64,000 bases of DNA from Paenalcaligenes suwonensis (GTDB lineage Bacteria > Pseudomonadota > Gammaproteobacteria > Burkholderiales > Burkholderiaceae_B), in contig NZ_JAANPV010000010.1 in NCBI RefSeq assembly GCF_011290505.1, positions 97,885-161,884 of the forward strand. Direction: 5' to 3'. Below, piece by piece: positions 1 to 8,438 of the stretch. The position numbers and the translations under genes are program-made. The notes under the pieces were generated by a model that made no database searches, was not told the DNA's origin, and was given only the letters and a program-made list of their open reading frames with translations. Each line of letters opens with the position of its first letter. The first letter of the stretch is position 1.

Positions 1-284
1 TATGCCCTGCACCATGGCAAAAATACACTAGGCGTTACTACCCCTTGCTCTGGATGACACCAACGGGCCAAAACCTCTACAGCCACTAAACGCTGGGTAT
101 GAAGACAAACCTTAGGTTGAAACCAGGCCTGCATCTGCTTTTGCTCTAGGGCATTCACTAACGCGTATCGGCTGATGGCTGGTGTGCTATGACGTTTTCC
201 CCATGCTTTACCCGGCGACGTGCGCGGCTCTGAATGCCCTCTATCGTTAGAGAGGGGCGGTAAAGTCAATAAAGAAGAAAACAT
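1..284 (-). CDS. EAL-domain protein, N-terminal part, cut by window edge
   Basis: Reading the minus strand from an ATG at 282-284 gives an open frame of 94 codons running off the left end. A Pro/Ser-rich, weakly conserved stretch of about 45 residues is followed by a typical start of an EAL (cyclic-di-GMP phosphodiesterase) domain: ALEQKQMQAWFQPKV, then VAVEVLARW, then HPEQGVVTP. In the signature motif the glutamate is kept but the sequence is E-V-L rather than E-A-L. No GGDEF, receiver or membrane segment precedes it, so this may be a stand-alone EAL protein or one with a short N-terminus. A GGGG run lies about 7 bases before the ATG. Catalytic competence cannot be judged because most of the domain is outside the window. 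Confidence 0.8.
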   Translation of the reverse strand, partial: MFSSLLTLPPLSNDRGHSEPRTSPGKAWGKRHSTPAISRYALVNALEQKQMQAWFQPKVCLHTQRLVAVEVLARWCHPEQGVVTPSVFLPWCRA

Positions 285-492
285 GAAGGATCCCCGAACA
301 GCAGATGGGCATCCATACACCACAGAAAGTGCTATACAGGCCATCGTTAGCCCGTAGCATAAAATGCGCTGCTTCTACTCAATACGAGAGCAGTCTGCAA
401 GCTAGATAAGACCTGTCTGAAAACAAGATAAGAGCAATCTGAAGGCTGGCAGGGTGCTGAGTAACTTAGCACCCTGCTACCTATATGTAGCG
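285..492. other. Intergenic stretch with a 10-bp perfect hairpin
   Basis: No gene is seen. A perfect inverted repeat lies at 449-458 / 468-477 (GCAGGGTGCT, 9-base loop, AGCACCCTGC), just past the stop of the minus-strand flavoprotein remnant. It lacks a clear T-run in the minus direction, so it is at best a weak terminator. The upstream region of the EAL gene must lie in 285-448. Confidence 0.5.
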
Positions 493-1760
493 CTACACGC
501 GTGCTGCACGTCTTCCTACTAAATACCCAAAGGTTAATGCAGGCCCTAGCGTAATACCCGCCCCTGGGTACGAACCCGACATAAGCGAATTGGCATCATT
601 ACCCACTGCGTACAAGCCTGGGATCACTTGCCCAGCGCAATCTCGTACTTCGCCCTGCGCCGTAATATCTAGCCCCATGGTGGTACCTATATCGCCCGAA
701 AACACCTCAACGGCATACAACCTGCCTTCTAGGGGTTTAACGCATTGGTTAGGGCTATGGTCAGGGTCTCCCAGTGCGGTTTGATAGGGGGTAGAGCCTT
801 TACCAAAAGCGGGATCTTCCCCTGTCACTGCATGCTGATTGAAGTTTTGGATAGTCTGCGCTAAGCCTACCGGATCAATACCGGTGGCCTTGGCAAGCTC
901 GACTGCCGTGGCACCTGTTTTTAAATACCCAGAGCGTATATAGCGCCCTATGCGCCCCGGCGCGCAAGGTACAGCCCCCAAGCCATAACGGCGCAACGCG
1001 GCATGATCACACACCAACCATGCTGACTGCCGTTTTTCTTCCCGTAGCTTGACCACCATATTTTGAACAAAATCGTGGTAGCTCACCGCTTCATTCGTAA
1101 ACCGCTGCCCATCATGCCCAACCGCAATCACACCCGGTTTTGCGCGATCCATAAACAGATGCGGAAAGGGTCGTGTAGAGCCATCGGGCTGGGGAATCAA
1201 CGATACGGGTGCCCAACTTGCGGCATCAGAATTACTGTTTACAAACTTCGCGCCTGCCTGCTCAGCAATACGTATACCACCACCAGTAGAACTTTCTGGT
1301 GCCATAGAGTAATGCGGCAACCCGGCTTGCACATGCGGCACCGTGGCAGCACGACGCTCAGCATCTTGTGGATAACCTCCCGCCGATAGCACCACCCCTG
1401 CACTAGTGCTGATGCGCTGTTCACCCTCGGGCGTCTGTACTACGGCAGCCACAACGTGCCCTATCTCGTCACGTTCTATAGAGATCAACTCACACTGAGT
1501 GAAGACGGGAATCCCCAGTTCAAAAGCCGTTTCAGCCAACGGTGCAACCAGTGCAGCGCCAAGCTTAATTTTGGTGTCTCTGCCGTGCGTCAGACGATCT
1601 TTGTAATACGCTGCGACGGCTTTGGCTGCCCAGACAAACGATGCGAACTGTCTGGTCATACGGGGAAAGTGGAACAGCCCCATACGCCCTAACTGCAAAC
1701 CACCCAAAATGGTGAATTCACGTATAGGCGGGCGTAACCGGGCAAGCTCTTGGCCAGTGA
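493..1760 (-). pseudogene. KstD/fumarate-reductase-like FAD flavoprotein, 5' end deleted
   Basis: The C-terminal two thirds of an FAD-dependent oxidoreductase of the FAD_binding_2 family (3-ketosteroid delta-1-dehydrogenase / flavocytochrome c like). Recognisable parts are FTGQELARLRPPIREFT near 1715-1760, the cap-domain region, and a C-terminal FAD-binding stretch GLYAVGNDANSLMSGSYPGAG. The N-terminal Rossmann GxGxxG segment, normally within the first 30 residues, is absent: homology-like sequence stops abruptly near 1760 and a stop codon follows in frame at 1765-1767. The longest open frame begins at a TTG (1707), which is not a convincing start. I read it as a truncated, non-functional gene whose 5' end was lost in the same event that beheaded the regulator starting at 1750. 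It would have been transcribed away from that regulator. Confidence 0.75.
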
Positions 1761-2112
1761 AACGCTACTGCCTGAACACCACGCAGCATACCGTCAAATG
1801 AACGTCTCGTTTCACGGCAACATCATGGCATATTCAGCCAACCCGTGGGTGAAAGAAATGATCGACCAGATTTACAACGTGCCGCTGATTTCAGACCGCG
1901 TCATCATCTGGAAAAGCCGCGAGATATTCATCCGTACCCACGATGATCACCACCGTATTGCACGCGCCTTAGCCAACCGCGACGGAGCACGTGCCAGCGC
2001 CATCATGCGCGAACACGTTAGCTTCTCCATCGAATACATGCTAAGTCAGCTTAAAGAGAATTCAGACGCCACAGGCTCCGGCCACGGCAAACTTCATCAT
2101 ATAGGCCTATAA
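1750..2112 (+). pseudogene. FadR/GntR-type regulator, FCD domain only
   Basis: About 120 residues matching the C-terminal part of an FCD ligand-binding domain: HHAAYRQMNVSFHGNIM, then IYNVPLISDRVI, then THDDHHRIARALANRDGARA and MREHV. The histidines and acidic residues of the helical FCD bundle are visible. The N-terminal winged helix-turn-helix expected in the first 70 residues is missing, and the only upstream start is a TTG at 1750 with no ribosome site. The frame overlaps the end of the inverted flavoprotein remnant by about 10 bases, so the two genes share a deletion breakpoint near 1750-1765. Without a DNA-binding domain it should not work as a repressor. Confidence 0.75.
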
Positions 2113-2161
2113 GGCTCACCCATTTTGTAGCAGTGCTACAGCAACAATAAGGATAATCAAC

Positions 2162-2776
2162 ATGAGACTATTTCACTCCCCCGCTTCCCCCTATGTACGC
2201 AAAGTCATGATGGCGGCTTGGGAACGTAACGTACAAGACTCTATCGAGATTCTGGGCTCTGCAGCAGGCCCTGTAGTACGTGACCCCAACATTGTTGCTG
2301 TGAACTCCTCCGGCAAAGTGCCTTGCGCTATTTTGCCTAGTGGTGCGCCACTGTTTGATAGCCGCGTTATCTCGCAGTACGTAGACAGCCTAGCTAGCCC
2401 CGAAGGCAGCCTCTACCCTGCTGATAGACGCTTTGAAATCCTAACGCTAGAAGCCTTGGGCGACGCCATGCTGGACGCCTGCCTACTGTGCCGCTACGAA
2501 ACCGTGATGCGCCCCAAAGAGCTGTACTGGGAAGACTGGTTTAACGGCCAAATGGCAAAAGTAGACTCTGGCTTAGATGACCTAGAAAACAAATGGTTTG
2601 ATGCCTTAACTACGGGTGGTTTCCACGCGGGTGCTATTGCTGGCGCGTGTACCCTAGGCTATTTGGACTTCCGTTTCCCCGATAAAGACTGGCGCACTAC
2701 ACACCCTAAACTGGCGCAGTGGTTTGCGGATGTATCCAAACGCCCCTCTATGCATGAGACCTTTCCTAAGGGCTAG
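2162..2776 (+). CDS. Glutathione S-transferase family protein
   Basis: A 204-residue protein with the thioredoxin-like GST N-terminal domain (MRLFHSPASPYVRKVMMAAWE, then GKVPCAILPSGAPLFDSRVISQYVD with the glutathione-binding Asp-Ser pair) and an all-helical C-terminal domain. The N-terminal SPxSPYVRKV signature is common in beta/gamma-proteobacterial GSTs of unknown substrate. The length is normal for the family. It lies 49 bp after the broken FCD regulator on the same strand and ends just before a strong terminator. The ATG at 2162 is preceded by AAGGATAATCAAC. The substrate is unknown; linkage to the deleted flavoprotein/regulator unit may be accidental. Confidence 0.85.
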   Translation: MRLFHSPASPYVRKVMMAAWERNVQDSIEILGSAAGPVVRDPNIVAVNSSGKVPCAILPSGAPLFDSRVISQYVDSLASPEGSLYPADRRFEILTLEALGDAMLDACLLCRYETVMRPKELYWEDWFNGQMAKVDSGLDDLENKWFDALTTGGFHAGAIAGACTLGYLDFRFPDKDWRTTHPKLAQWFADVSKRPSMHETFPKG

Positions 2777-2803
2777 GTCGCTTTAAACTCCTATCCTCTT
2801 TAC

Positions 2804-2834
2804 AAAAAAGCCCAATTTTTCATTGGGCTTTTTT
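2804..2834. terminator. Bidirectional rho-independent terminator
   Basis: AAAAAAGCCCAAT and ATTGGGCTTTTTT form a stem with a short T-rich loop, giving a U-run in both directions. It lies between the convergent GST gene (ends 2776) and the hydantoin operon (ends 2852), and can stop both. Confidence 0.85.
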
Positions 2835-2851
2835 GGTGCTTAATTTATACA

Positions 2852-3634
2852 TTACAAAGAATAAAAAAGCTCTGCATCATCAAACCAATCCAAAACCTCT
2901 AGCACTAACGCATCTATAGAGTCCGTTAATACCACATCAAACTCCCTGCGCCGCTCATGGGGAATCGCGAGCGGTAGCTCAGTGCAGCCCAATACCACAC
3001 CTACCACACCTTGCTGCTGTAATGCTTGTACCCCTTTTGCTGCCGGTAAAAAAGCATCCACAGTACGGTTTGCTTTGACCGCTGATATTGCTGCCACACA
3101 GCACTCGTCAATAACGCTTTGATTAGGCACTACTGGCTCAAAACCAGCTTGTTCTAGGTATTTTTGGTATAGGCCAGAGGCCAACGTAGCAGGTGTCCCC
3201 ATAATGCCGATACGTCCCTCACGTAATCCCTGTCGATGCAGATCATGCACTACTGACTCCACAATATGCAGTACAGGAACGCTAACTGACTGTGCAAGCT
3301 CCTCGTACCATAGATGCGCCGTATTGCAGGGGATTGCAATACAGCTCACGCCCATTTTCTCTAAAGCCTCAACCCCTGTTTTCATCGCAGGAAAAGGGTC
3401 TCCCCCATTTTGCATTTTGGCATTAGACCTATCAGGAATTCGTGGGTCATTACGCAAAATTACAGGCAAGTGCTCTTGATCCCTACTGGCGGGAGTCAAT
3501 TGCACTAAACGATTCACAAATGCGGCCCCAGCTAAAGGGCCCATCCCTCCTAGCACCCCTAAACACAGACTAGCAGGGTAAGGCTGCCCTTCGTGCATTT
3601 TGAAGACCATACTTGGTTCAATATCTTCATGCAT
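2852..3634 (-). CDS. Aspartate/glutamate racemase family protein
   Basis: A 260-residue cofactor-independent racemase of the Asp/Glu racemase superfamily. It has the LGVLGGMGPLAG start of the fold, a first catalytic cysteine in IPCNTAHLWY (about residue 103) and the second in LGCTELPLA (about residue 217); both are present, so a two-base mechanism is possible. It is the last gene of the hydantoin operon and overlaps the preceding racemase gene by 8 bases (ATG at 3634, upstream stop at 3627-3629), which implies translational coupling. Its likely job is to interconvert the D- and L-amino acid left after carbamoyl hydrolysis, but the side chain it prefers cannot be read from sequence. A GGGGG run precedes the start. 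Confidence 0.85.
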   Translation of the reverse strand: MHEDIEPSMVFKMHEGQPYPASLCLGVLGGMGPLAGAAFVNRLVQLTPASRDQEHLPVILRNDPRIPDRSNAKMQNGGDPFPAMKTGVEALEKMGVSCIAIPCNTAHLWYEELAQSVSVPVLHIVESVVHDLHRQGLREGRIGIMGTPATLASGLYQKYLEQAGFEPVVPNQSVIDECCVAAISAVKANRTVDAFLPAAKGVQALQQQGVVGVVLGCTELPLAIPHERRREFDVVLTDSIDALVLEVLDWFDDAELFYSL

Positions 3635-4307
3635 CACTACCCCCTGCTAAGCCCCCTAAGCTTAACTGCCACAAGGCAAGATATGCCGCAGCTTGACAAG
3701 GCTCTACCACAAACAAGCCAGTCTGCTCTTGAAGCGGCTGCCGTAAACCCGCCATTCCTGCACAGCCTAACAGCAATACATCCGCCCCCTTCGCCTTTAG
3801 CTCTCCTGCTGCCATCACCATACGATCTAGCGCCAGCTCTGGATTTCCGGACTGCTCTACCGTGAGATTAAGCGGCACCTCATCCGCTACTGCATGGTCT
3901 ACACCTAATGTTTTCCAATAACGCCAGTGCCTAGGAATAGCCGCTTCGGCAACCGCAATCACCCCAACACGCGAACCTCGCGTTAACGCCATTTGTATCC
4001 CAGCCATTCCTGAACCAATAACGGGATAAGGTACCCGCTCCTTTGCTGCCAGCACTCCTGGATCACTAAAGCACGCCACAATCACTGCATCAGTATTTAC
4101 CTCTGCAAGATGCTCTACCATTTTTACCGCGGCAAGGTCTGCATCGTGTTGAGTCACTATCCCTACGGGAGCCCCCTTTACACACTCATACGTAAAAGCA
4201 GCATACTGAGCTACCTCACTTGTCTCTATAGACTGCTGTATAGATGCCGTGACCTTACATGAGGAATTAGGGTTCAACACCAAGATATTAGATTTGTTTT
4301 TATTCAT
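3627..4307 (-). CDS. Hydantoin racemase (HyuE/Asp-Glu racemase superfamily)
   Basis: A 226-residue protein of the hydantoin/allantoin racemase branch. It opens with ILVLNPNSS, characteristic of that branch, and keeps both catalytic cysteines: ACFSDPG (C79) and LGCAGM (C182). Next to a hydantoinase and a D-carbamoylase the expected role is racemisation of 5-monosubstituted hydantoins, so that both enantiomers can be used by the D-specific carbamoylase. It is 21 bp downstream of an ABC permease in the same operon. An allantoin or other racemase function is possible, but no other allantoin genes are nearby. Confidence 0.85.
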   Translation of the reverse strand: MNKNKSNILVLNPNSSCKVTASIQQSIETSEVAQYAAFTYECVKGAPVGIVTQHDADLAAVKMVEHLAEVNTDAVIVACFSDPGVLAAKERVPYPVIGSGMAGIQMALTRGSRVGVIAVAEAAIPRHWRYWKTLGVDHAVADEVPLNLTVEQSGNPELALDRMVMAAGELKAKGADVLLLGCAGMAGLRQPLQEQTGLFVVEPCQAAAYLALWQLSLGGLAGGSDA

Positions 4308-4328
4308 GATTTTTCCACCATATAAGCA

Positions 4329-5012
4329 TCACACTTTTACCTGCTGTACTCGTTGCCGTTTTTCCAACTTACCTAAAGCAATCACCATAGGTAGTAGCAA
4401 CACTAGATAAATCGCTGCGGCCAAAACGATTGGTGTCGGGTTGTACAACATGGATTGCGCCGTACGCGCTGCGTACAACATTTCCGGCACAGCAACTACG
4501 CTGGCAATCGTCGTCAGCTTCACCACTTCGATCCCATTGCTAACTAGATCGGGAAACACGTTTCGTACCGCTTGGGGAATTTCCACATACCACAGCACCT
4601 GCCATCGTTTCATACCGGTAGAAAGCGCGGCCTCTCTCTGCCCCTTGTGCACACTACGCAAACCGGCTCTAAAAATTTCTCCAAAATAGCTGGAGTTATT
4701 CAACATGAACCCTAACGCCACACACTGCAGTGCAGACAGCTCGACATTCAAGTACGGAAGCCCTGTATAGAGAAATATCAACAAAACCAAGGGCGGGAAG
4801 GCTCTAAAAAAATCGATATACGCTATCAAAGACCACTTAACCAACCTGTTCTTAACAACAAACCCCAATACAGCCACCAACAACCCTGAAGCAATACCCA
4901 ATGGTATAACCCAAGCCGAAAGCAATATTGTTACCAGCAGGCCATCTATAACGTATGGAAAAACTTCTTTAATAACACTGATATTAAAGAAATAGTAAAC
5001 AATCTCTTCCAT
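4329..5012 (-). CDS. ABC transporter permease, polar amino acid type
   Basis: A 227-residue HisM/GlnP-type inner membrane permease with about five hydrophobic segments and the cytoplasmic EAA loop (EAALSTGMKRWQVLWYVEIPQ), which docks on the ATPase. It pairs with the second permease 17 bp upstream to form a heterodimeric channel. Position within the hydantoin operon suggests import of hydantoins, N-carbamoyl amino acids or the amino acids themselves rather than general amino acid uptake. Confidence 0.9.
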   Translation of the reverse strand: MEEIVYYFFNISVIKEVFPYVIDGLLVTILLSAWVIPLGIASGLLVAVLGFVVKNRLVKWSLIAYIDFFRAFPPLVLLIFLYTGLPYLNVELSALQCVALGFMLNNSSYFGEIFRAGLRSVHKGQREAALSTGMKRWQVLWYVEIPQAVRNVFPDLVSNGIEVVKLTTIASVVAVPEMLYAARTAQSMLYNPTPIVLAAAIYLVLLLPMVIALGKLEKRQRVQQVKV

Positions 5013-5029
5013 GCTTAATTTCCTTAAAA

Positions 5030-5704
5030 TCAGTTAACGCCGTATTTAAATTCCACCCAACGACCAAAGATCACTATAGGTAGAAAAATAAGAATGTAAC
5101 CAAGAGCACCCAGCATCAGGGGAGTAGGATTACCAGCAAAACTGGTAGCAGAAGTAGCCTCATTAAGTATCTCGTTGAGCGCAGCCACTGAGCCATACGC
5201 CGTCCCTTTGGTAATAGCGATAACCCTGTTGGTTAATGGCGCAACCATGACTCTTGTAGCCTGTGGCATCACGACAAACAACATGGTTTGTGAGTGGTTC
5301 AAACCTGTAGAACGAGCAGCCTCAACTACACCTTTGGGTTGTGACTCCATACCAGCCCAAAAAACCTCTTCTGAGTACACCGCCAACACTAACGTTAACG
5401 ATAGCCATGTAGCAGTAAAAGCACTGAATGAAATTCCTAGGAAAGGAAAAGCATAGTAAAAAAGTATTATCAACACCAATGGAGGTAACGATCTAAAAAC
5501 GTTAACAAATGAGATAATAAAAATTCTTAATGATGAGTTTTGAAAGCTACGTATATAAGCAAGAAAAAAACCAGATATTAATCCTGCAACAACAATAGAA
5601 ATACCCAGCTCAATTGTGACTATCGCCCCATCAGCAACCTGACGCCAATAACGCTCTGCTACTTCCACATTAAAAAATGTGAAAATCAAACGGTCTAAAT
5701 CCAT
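5030..5704 (-). CDS. ABC transporter permease, polar amino acid type
   Basis: A 224-residue permease with the same fold as its downstream neighbour, with EAARSTGLNHSQTMLFVVMPQA as the EAA loop and several membrane helices. It starts 4 bp after the ATPase gene ends, a tightly coupled arrangement. It acts as the partner permease of the importer encoded at 4329-7376. Confidence 0.9.
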   Translation of the reverse strand: MDLDRLIFTFFNVEVAERYWRQVADGAIVTIELGISIVVAGLISGFFLAYIRSFQNSSLRIFIISFVNVFRSLPPLVLIILFYYAFPFLGISFSAFTATWLSLTLVLAVYSEEVFWAGMESQPKGVVEAARSTGLNHSQTMLFVVMPQATRVMVAPLTNRVIAITKGTAYGSVAALNEILNEATSATSFAGNPTPLMLGALGYILIFLPIVIFGRWVEFKYGVN

Positions 5705-5708
5705 AACC

Positions 5709-6470
5709 TTAGACCCCCTCTACACTGGCAGACTGGTTCACATATCGAGAAATAAAACTTGCTGTGCGCGGGTGTTGAGGCGCTCCAAAAACCTGCTCAG
5801 GCAGCCCCTGCTCTACAATGCTTCCCTGGTCCATAAAGACCACTCTGTCAGAAACCTCACGCGCAAACCCCATTTCATGGGTTACCACTACCATCGTCAT
5901 ACCCGACTCTCGTAGTTCTTGCATCACATTCAGCACCCCTCCTACCATCTCAGGGTCTAAAGCGCTGGTTGGCTCATCAAACAAAATGATCCCGGGCGAT
6001 AGTGCTATAGAACGCGCGATCCCTACTCGCTGCTGTTGCCCCCCTGATAGCTCAGAAGTTCGTGCACTCGCTTTATGATCCATCCCGACCCTAGCCAAAG
6101 CCTCCATGGCTATGCGTTTTGCTTGCTCAGCAGAAAGCTTTTTTACTTTGCGAAGTGCTAATGTCACATTACCTAGCACATCAATATGGGGGTACAAGTT
6201 AAACGATTGAAATACCATACCGATGCGCTCTCGCATCTTATTTAAGTCTACTTTTGCCGCGTAAATATCTTTACTCTCTACTAGGACTTCACCACTACAT
6301 GCCTGCTCCATCCTGTTGCAACACCGTAGTAAAGTGCTTTTCCCCGAGCCTGAAGGTCCAATGATAGAAACCAACTCGCCTTGATGAACATTTAAATCAA
6401 TGCCTTTAAGCACCAATGTGTCACCGTAGTTCTTACATAGATTTTTTATTTGTAATACTGGTTTTTTCAC
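5709..6470 (-). CDS. ABC transporter ATP-binding protein, GlnQ/HisP type
   Basis: A 253-residue ATPase with Walker [10 protein letters not shown] (about residues 38-46), Q-loop region [12 protein letters not shown], signature LSGGQQQR, Walker [15 protein letters not shown] and the switch histidine in VVTHEMGFA. This is the standard length and layout of polar amino acid importer ATPases. An AGGAGACATC-type ribosome site precedes the start. A perfect 12-bp hairpin separates it from the upstream binding-protein gene. Confidence 0.93.
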   Translation of the reverse strand: MKKPVLQIKNLCKNYGDTLVLKGIDLNVHQGELVSIIGPSGSGKSTLLRCCNRMEQACSGEVLVESKDIYAAKVDLNKMRERIGMVFQSFNLYPHIDVLGNVTLALRKVKKLSAEQAKRIAMEALARVGMDHKASARTSELSGGQQQRVGIARSIALSPGIILFDEPTSALDPEMVGGVLNVMQELRESGMTMVVVTHEMGFAREVSDRVVFMDQGSIVEQGLPEQVFGAPQHPRTASFISRYVNQSASVEGV

Positions 6471-6489
6471 GATGTCTCCTCCTTCAAAG

Positions 6490-6522
6490 CCTCCTGAAAA
6501 GCAGTTGCAACTTTTCAGGAGG
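6490..6522 (-). promoter_or_regulatory. Intercistronic hairpin between binding protein and ATPase genes
   Basis: CCTCCTGAAAAG (6490-6501) and CTTTTCAGGAGG (6511-6522) form a perfect 12-bp stem with a 9-base loop, just after the stop of the binding-protein gene. There is no following U-run. Stem-loops at this place commonly protect the binding-protein mRNA from 3' decay and raise its level over the membrane parts. Here the arm also contains a CAGGAGG-like sequence that could pair with 16S rRNA if opened. Confidence 0.6.
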
Positions 6523-6530
6523 ATCCGCTA

Positions 6531-7376
6531 TCAATTACATACAGGCTCAACAGGGGTTTCGCTGTAACCATACAAACCCGGTATGCCATGCCCTTCTACG
6601 ATGACAACGGTTGCAGAGTCGGGCTCTGCACTCATTCCAAACCACTTCTCATGCAATGCCTGCAATGTCCCATCTTGCTTCATACATTTCAGGGCATTAC
6701 TGACCTTATCTCTATTCTCAAAGTCATCAATTCTGAATGGAATAGACCACACTGACCCCGTCCGTATCAGCGATGTGGTTTTGATACTGGGATTACTTTT
6801 CACAGCCCACGCTGATGGTGTCACCCCAGCCAGATTCGCATCAGCACGTCCTGAAATAACGGCCTGTACCGCATCAGCATTCGTGCCGTAGACCCCAATT
6901 TCATACCCATACTCTTGTTGATTTTTTCGCGCCCACTCCTCTGGGCCCGATCCTTTATTCACCGTGATGGTTTTCCCTTTTAAATCCTCTAAACCAGCAA
7001 TGTCTTCCCTGTCTTTTTTAACGACTAAAGTAAAATTATTTTCCAAATAACCCTCTGTAAACAATACAGATTTAGCTCTTTCCTCTGAAACAGTAGTTGG
7101 CGCCAACAAGAAGTCATATTTGCCTGCATTTAAGGCAGGAATCAGTACTGAGTACTGTGCACCATCTATCACTATTTCCCTTCCTAAACGCTTTGCAATT
7201 TCCTCACCAAGATCCACGTTAAAACCTTGGTAACCGCCATTTAGATTAGGAAATGCATGCGGTGGAAAATTGGGATCAATGGCACTGCGTATAGGGTCTG
7301 CAGACACAGGTACTGTGCAGGCCATAGAAAAAACCACTATCGAAGTTTTTATAATTTTGGAAAATTTAAAAACCAT
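6531..7376 (-). CDS. Periplasmic substrate-binding protein of the hydantoin-operon ABC importer
   Basis: A 281-residue SBP_bac_3 family protein. A signal peptide of about 26 residues ends at VPVSA before DPIRSAID. The mature part shows the family pattern YQGFNVDLGEEIAKRLG, ILVPALNAGKYDFLLAPTTVSEERA (seen here as LIPALNAGKYDF) and LKGKTITVNKGSG. The C-terminus carries two cysteines (KCMKQDG and the final PVCN), which could form a disulfide. It presumably captures the hydantoin or carbamoyl amino acid. It lies 63 bp after the carbamoylase gene and may have some own leader there. Confidence 0.9.
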   Translation of the reverse strand: MVFKFSKIIKTSIVVFSMACTVPVSADPIRSAIDPNFPPHAFPNLNGGYQGFNVDLGEEIAKRLGREIVIDGAQYSVLIPALNAGKYDFLLAPTTVSEERAKSVLFTEGYLENNFTLVVKKDREDIAGLEDLKGKTITVNKGSGPEEWARKNQQEYGYEIGVYGTNADAVQAVISGRADANLAGVTPSAWAVKSNPSIKTTSLIRTGSVWSIPFRIDDFENRDKVSNALKCMKQDGTLQALHEKWFGMSAEPDSATVVIVEGHGIPGLYGYSETPVEPVCN

Positions 7377-7439
7377 GACAATTCCTCCTTTAGGAATTCA
7401 TTGAGTTAGATATTTATTATTACTAGGTAGTTTTAGGTG

Positions 7440-8399
7440 TTAATCATTCACACCGATATCCAAAGGCTCTCCAGCACCTTTTCTTTCTACGATCAACTTG
7501 TAGTGCTCGGGTCTTCTATGCTTCTCAAAGTTAAATACATGCTCTCTGAATCCCTGCCCTAACGTTAGATCTATGTTGGTAAAAATGACCTCATCATCTT
7601 CGCCAGTAGCTCGTGCGACAATCTCGCCGGATGGGGCAACAATCATCGAACTCCCTATCATGTGATAACCATCTTCGTAGCCACACTTGCCTGCCGCAGC
7701 AACCCAGATACCGTTTTGATAAGCACTAGCCTGTAAAACAATTTCATGTGTTGTGGTTCGCAGATGTACCGGCTCATTCCAATGGATATTTTCTGAAGGC
7801 GTGTTATAGCCAAGCACGACCAACTCTGCACTTTGCAGTGACATCACTCGGTAGGTTTCCGGCCAACGGCGATCATTACACAAGCACATCCCAGTACGCA
7901 CGCCGTCTAAGTCCCACACGCCAAAGCCTTGGTCACCCACTTCAAAGTACTTCTTCTCTAAGTGCTGAAATGGAGCCTCAATTTTGTGATCGCTGTGGCC
8001 TGGCAAATGTACTTTTCTATACTTTCCTATTATTTTCCCGGACTTATTCACCAGAATAGAAGTATTAAATCTCCTACCGTCTTCAGTGATTTCCGCATAG
8101 CCCAGATAGAAGCCAATTTGATGTTTTCTAGCTGCCTCGAACAAAGGTTCTACATCTTTATTTGGCATCGTTTTTTCAAAGAAACGTTCGATAGCTTCTT
8201 CTTCTGACATCCAATAGCGCGGAAAAAATGTTGTCAGCGCTAACTCAGGAAAAACTACCAGCTCTGCCTGCCTTGATGCTGCCTCTTTCAACATCTCTAC
8301 TAATCTGGCCACAACTACTGCTCGAGAATCTGCCAGATTGACCGCTCCCATTTGAGCCACTGCTAAGCCCATCTTCTTTTTAGACACAACCGTACCCAT
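7440..8399 (-). CDS. N-carbamoyl-D-amino acid hydrolase (D-carbamoylase)
   Basis: A 319-residue nitrilase-superfamily enzyme. The catalytic triad is visible as E52 (VVFPELAL), K129 (YRKVHLPG) and C174 in the CNDRRWPE motif, which is the hallmark of D-carbamoylases rather than of beta-ureidopropionases. Length and spacing agree with the Agrobacterium enzyme (about 304 residues), with an N-terminal extension of some six residues. It hydrolyses N-carbamoyl-D-amino acids to D-amino acid, CO2 and ammonia in the cytoplasm. The ATG at 8397-8399 follows GGAGTG. Second gene of the operon, 39 bp after the hydantoinase. Confidence 0.92.
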   Translation of the reverse strand: MGTVVSKKKMGLAVAQMGAVNLADSRAVVVARLVEMLKEAASRQAELVVFPELALTTFFPRYWMSEEEAIERFFEKTMPNKDVEPLFEAARKHQIGFYLGYAEITEDGRRFNTSILVNKSGKIIGKYRKVHLPGHSDHKIEAPFQHLEKKYFEVGDQGFGVWDLDGVRTGMCLCNDRRWPETYRVMSLQSAELVVLGYNTPSENIHWNEPVHLRTTTHEIVLQASAYQNGIWVAAAGKCGYEDGYHMIGSSMIVAPSGEIVARATGEDDEVIFTNIDLTLGQGFREHVFNFEKHRRPEHYKLIVERKGAGEPLDIGVND

Positions 8400-8438
8400 G
8401 AGTGAACACTCCGAATGAAAACTGCAATTGAATGAAAA

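Noticed and set aside
1063..1692. Plus-strand frames opposite the flavoprotein remnant
   Set aside because: They are antisense shadows; their sequences show no protein-like pattern.
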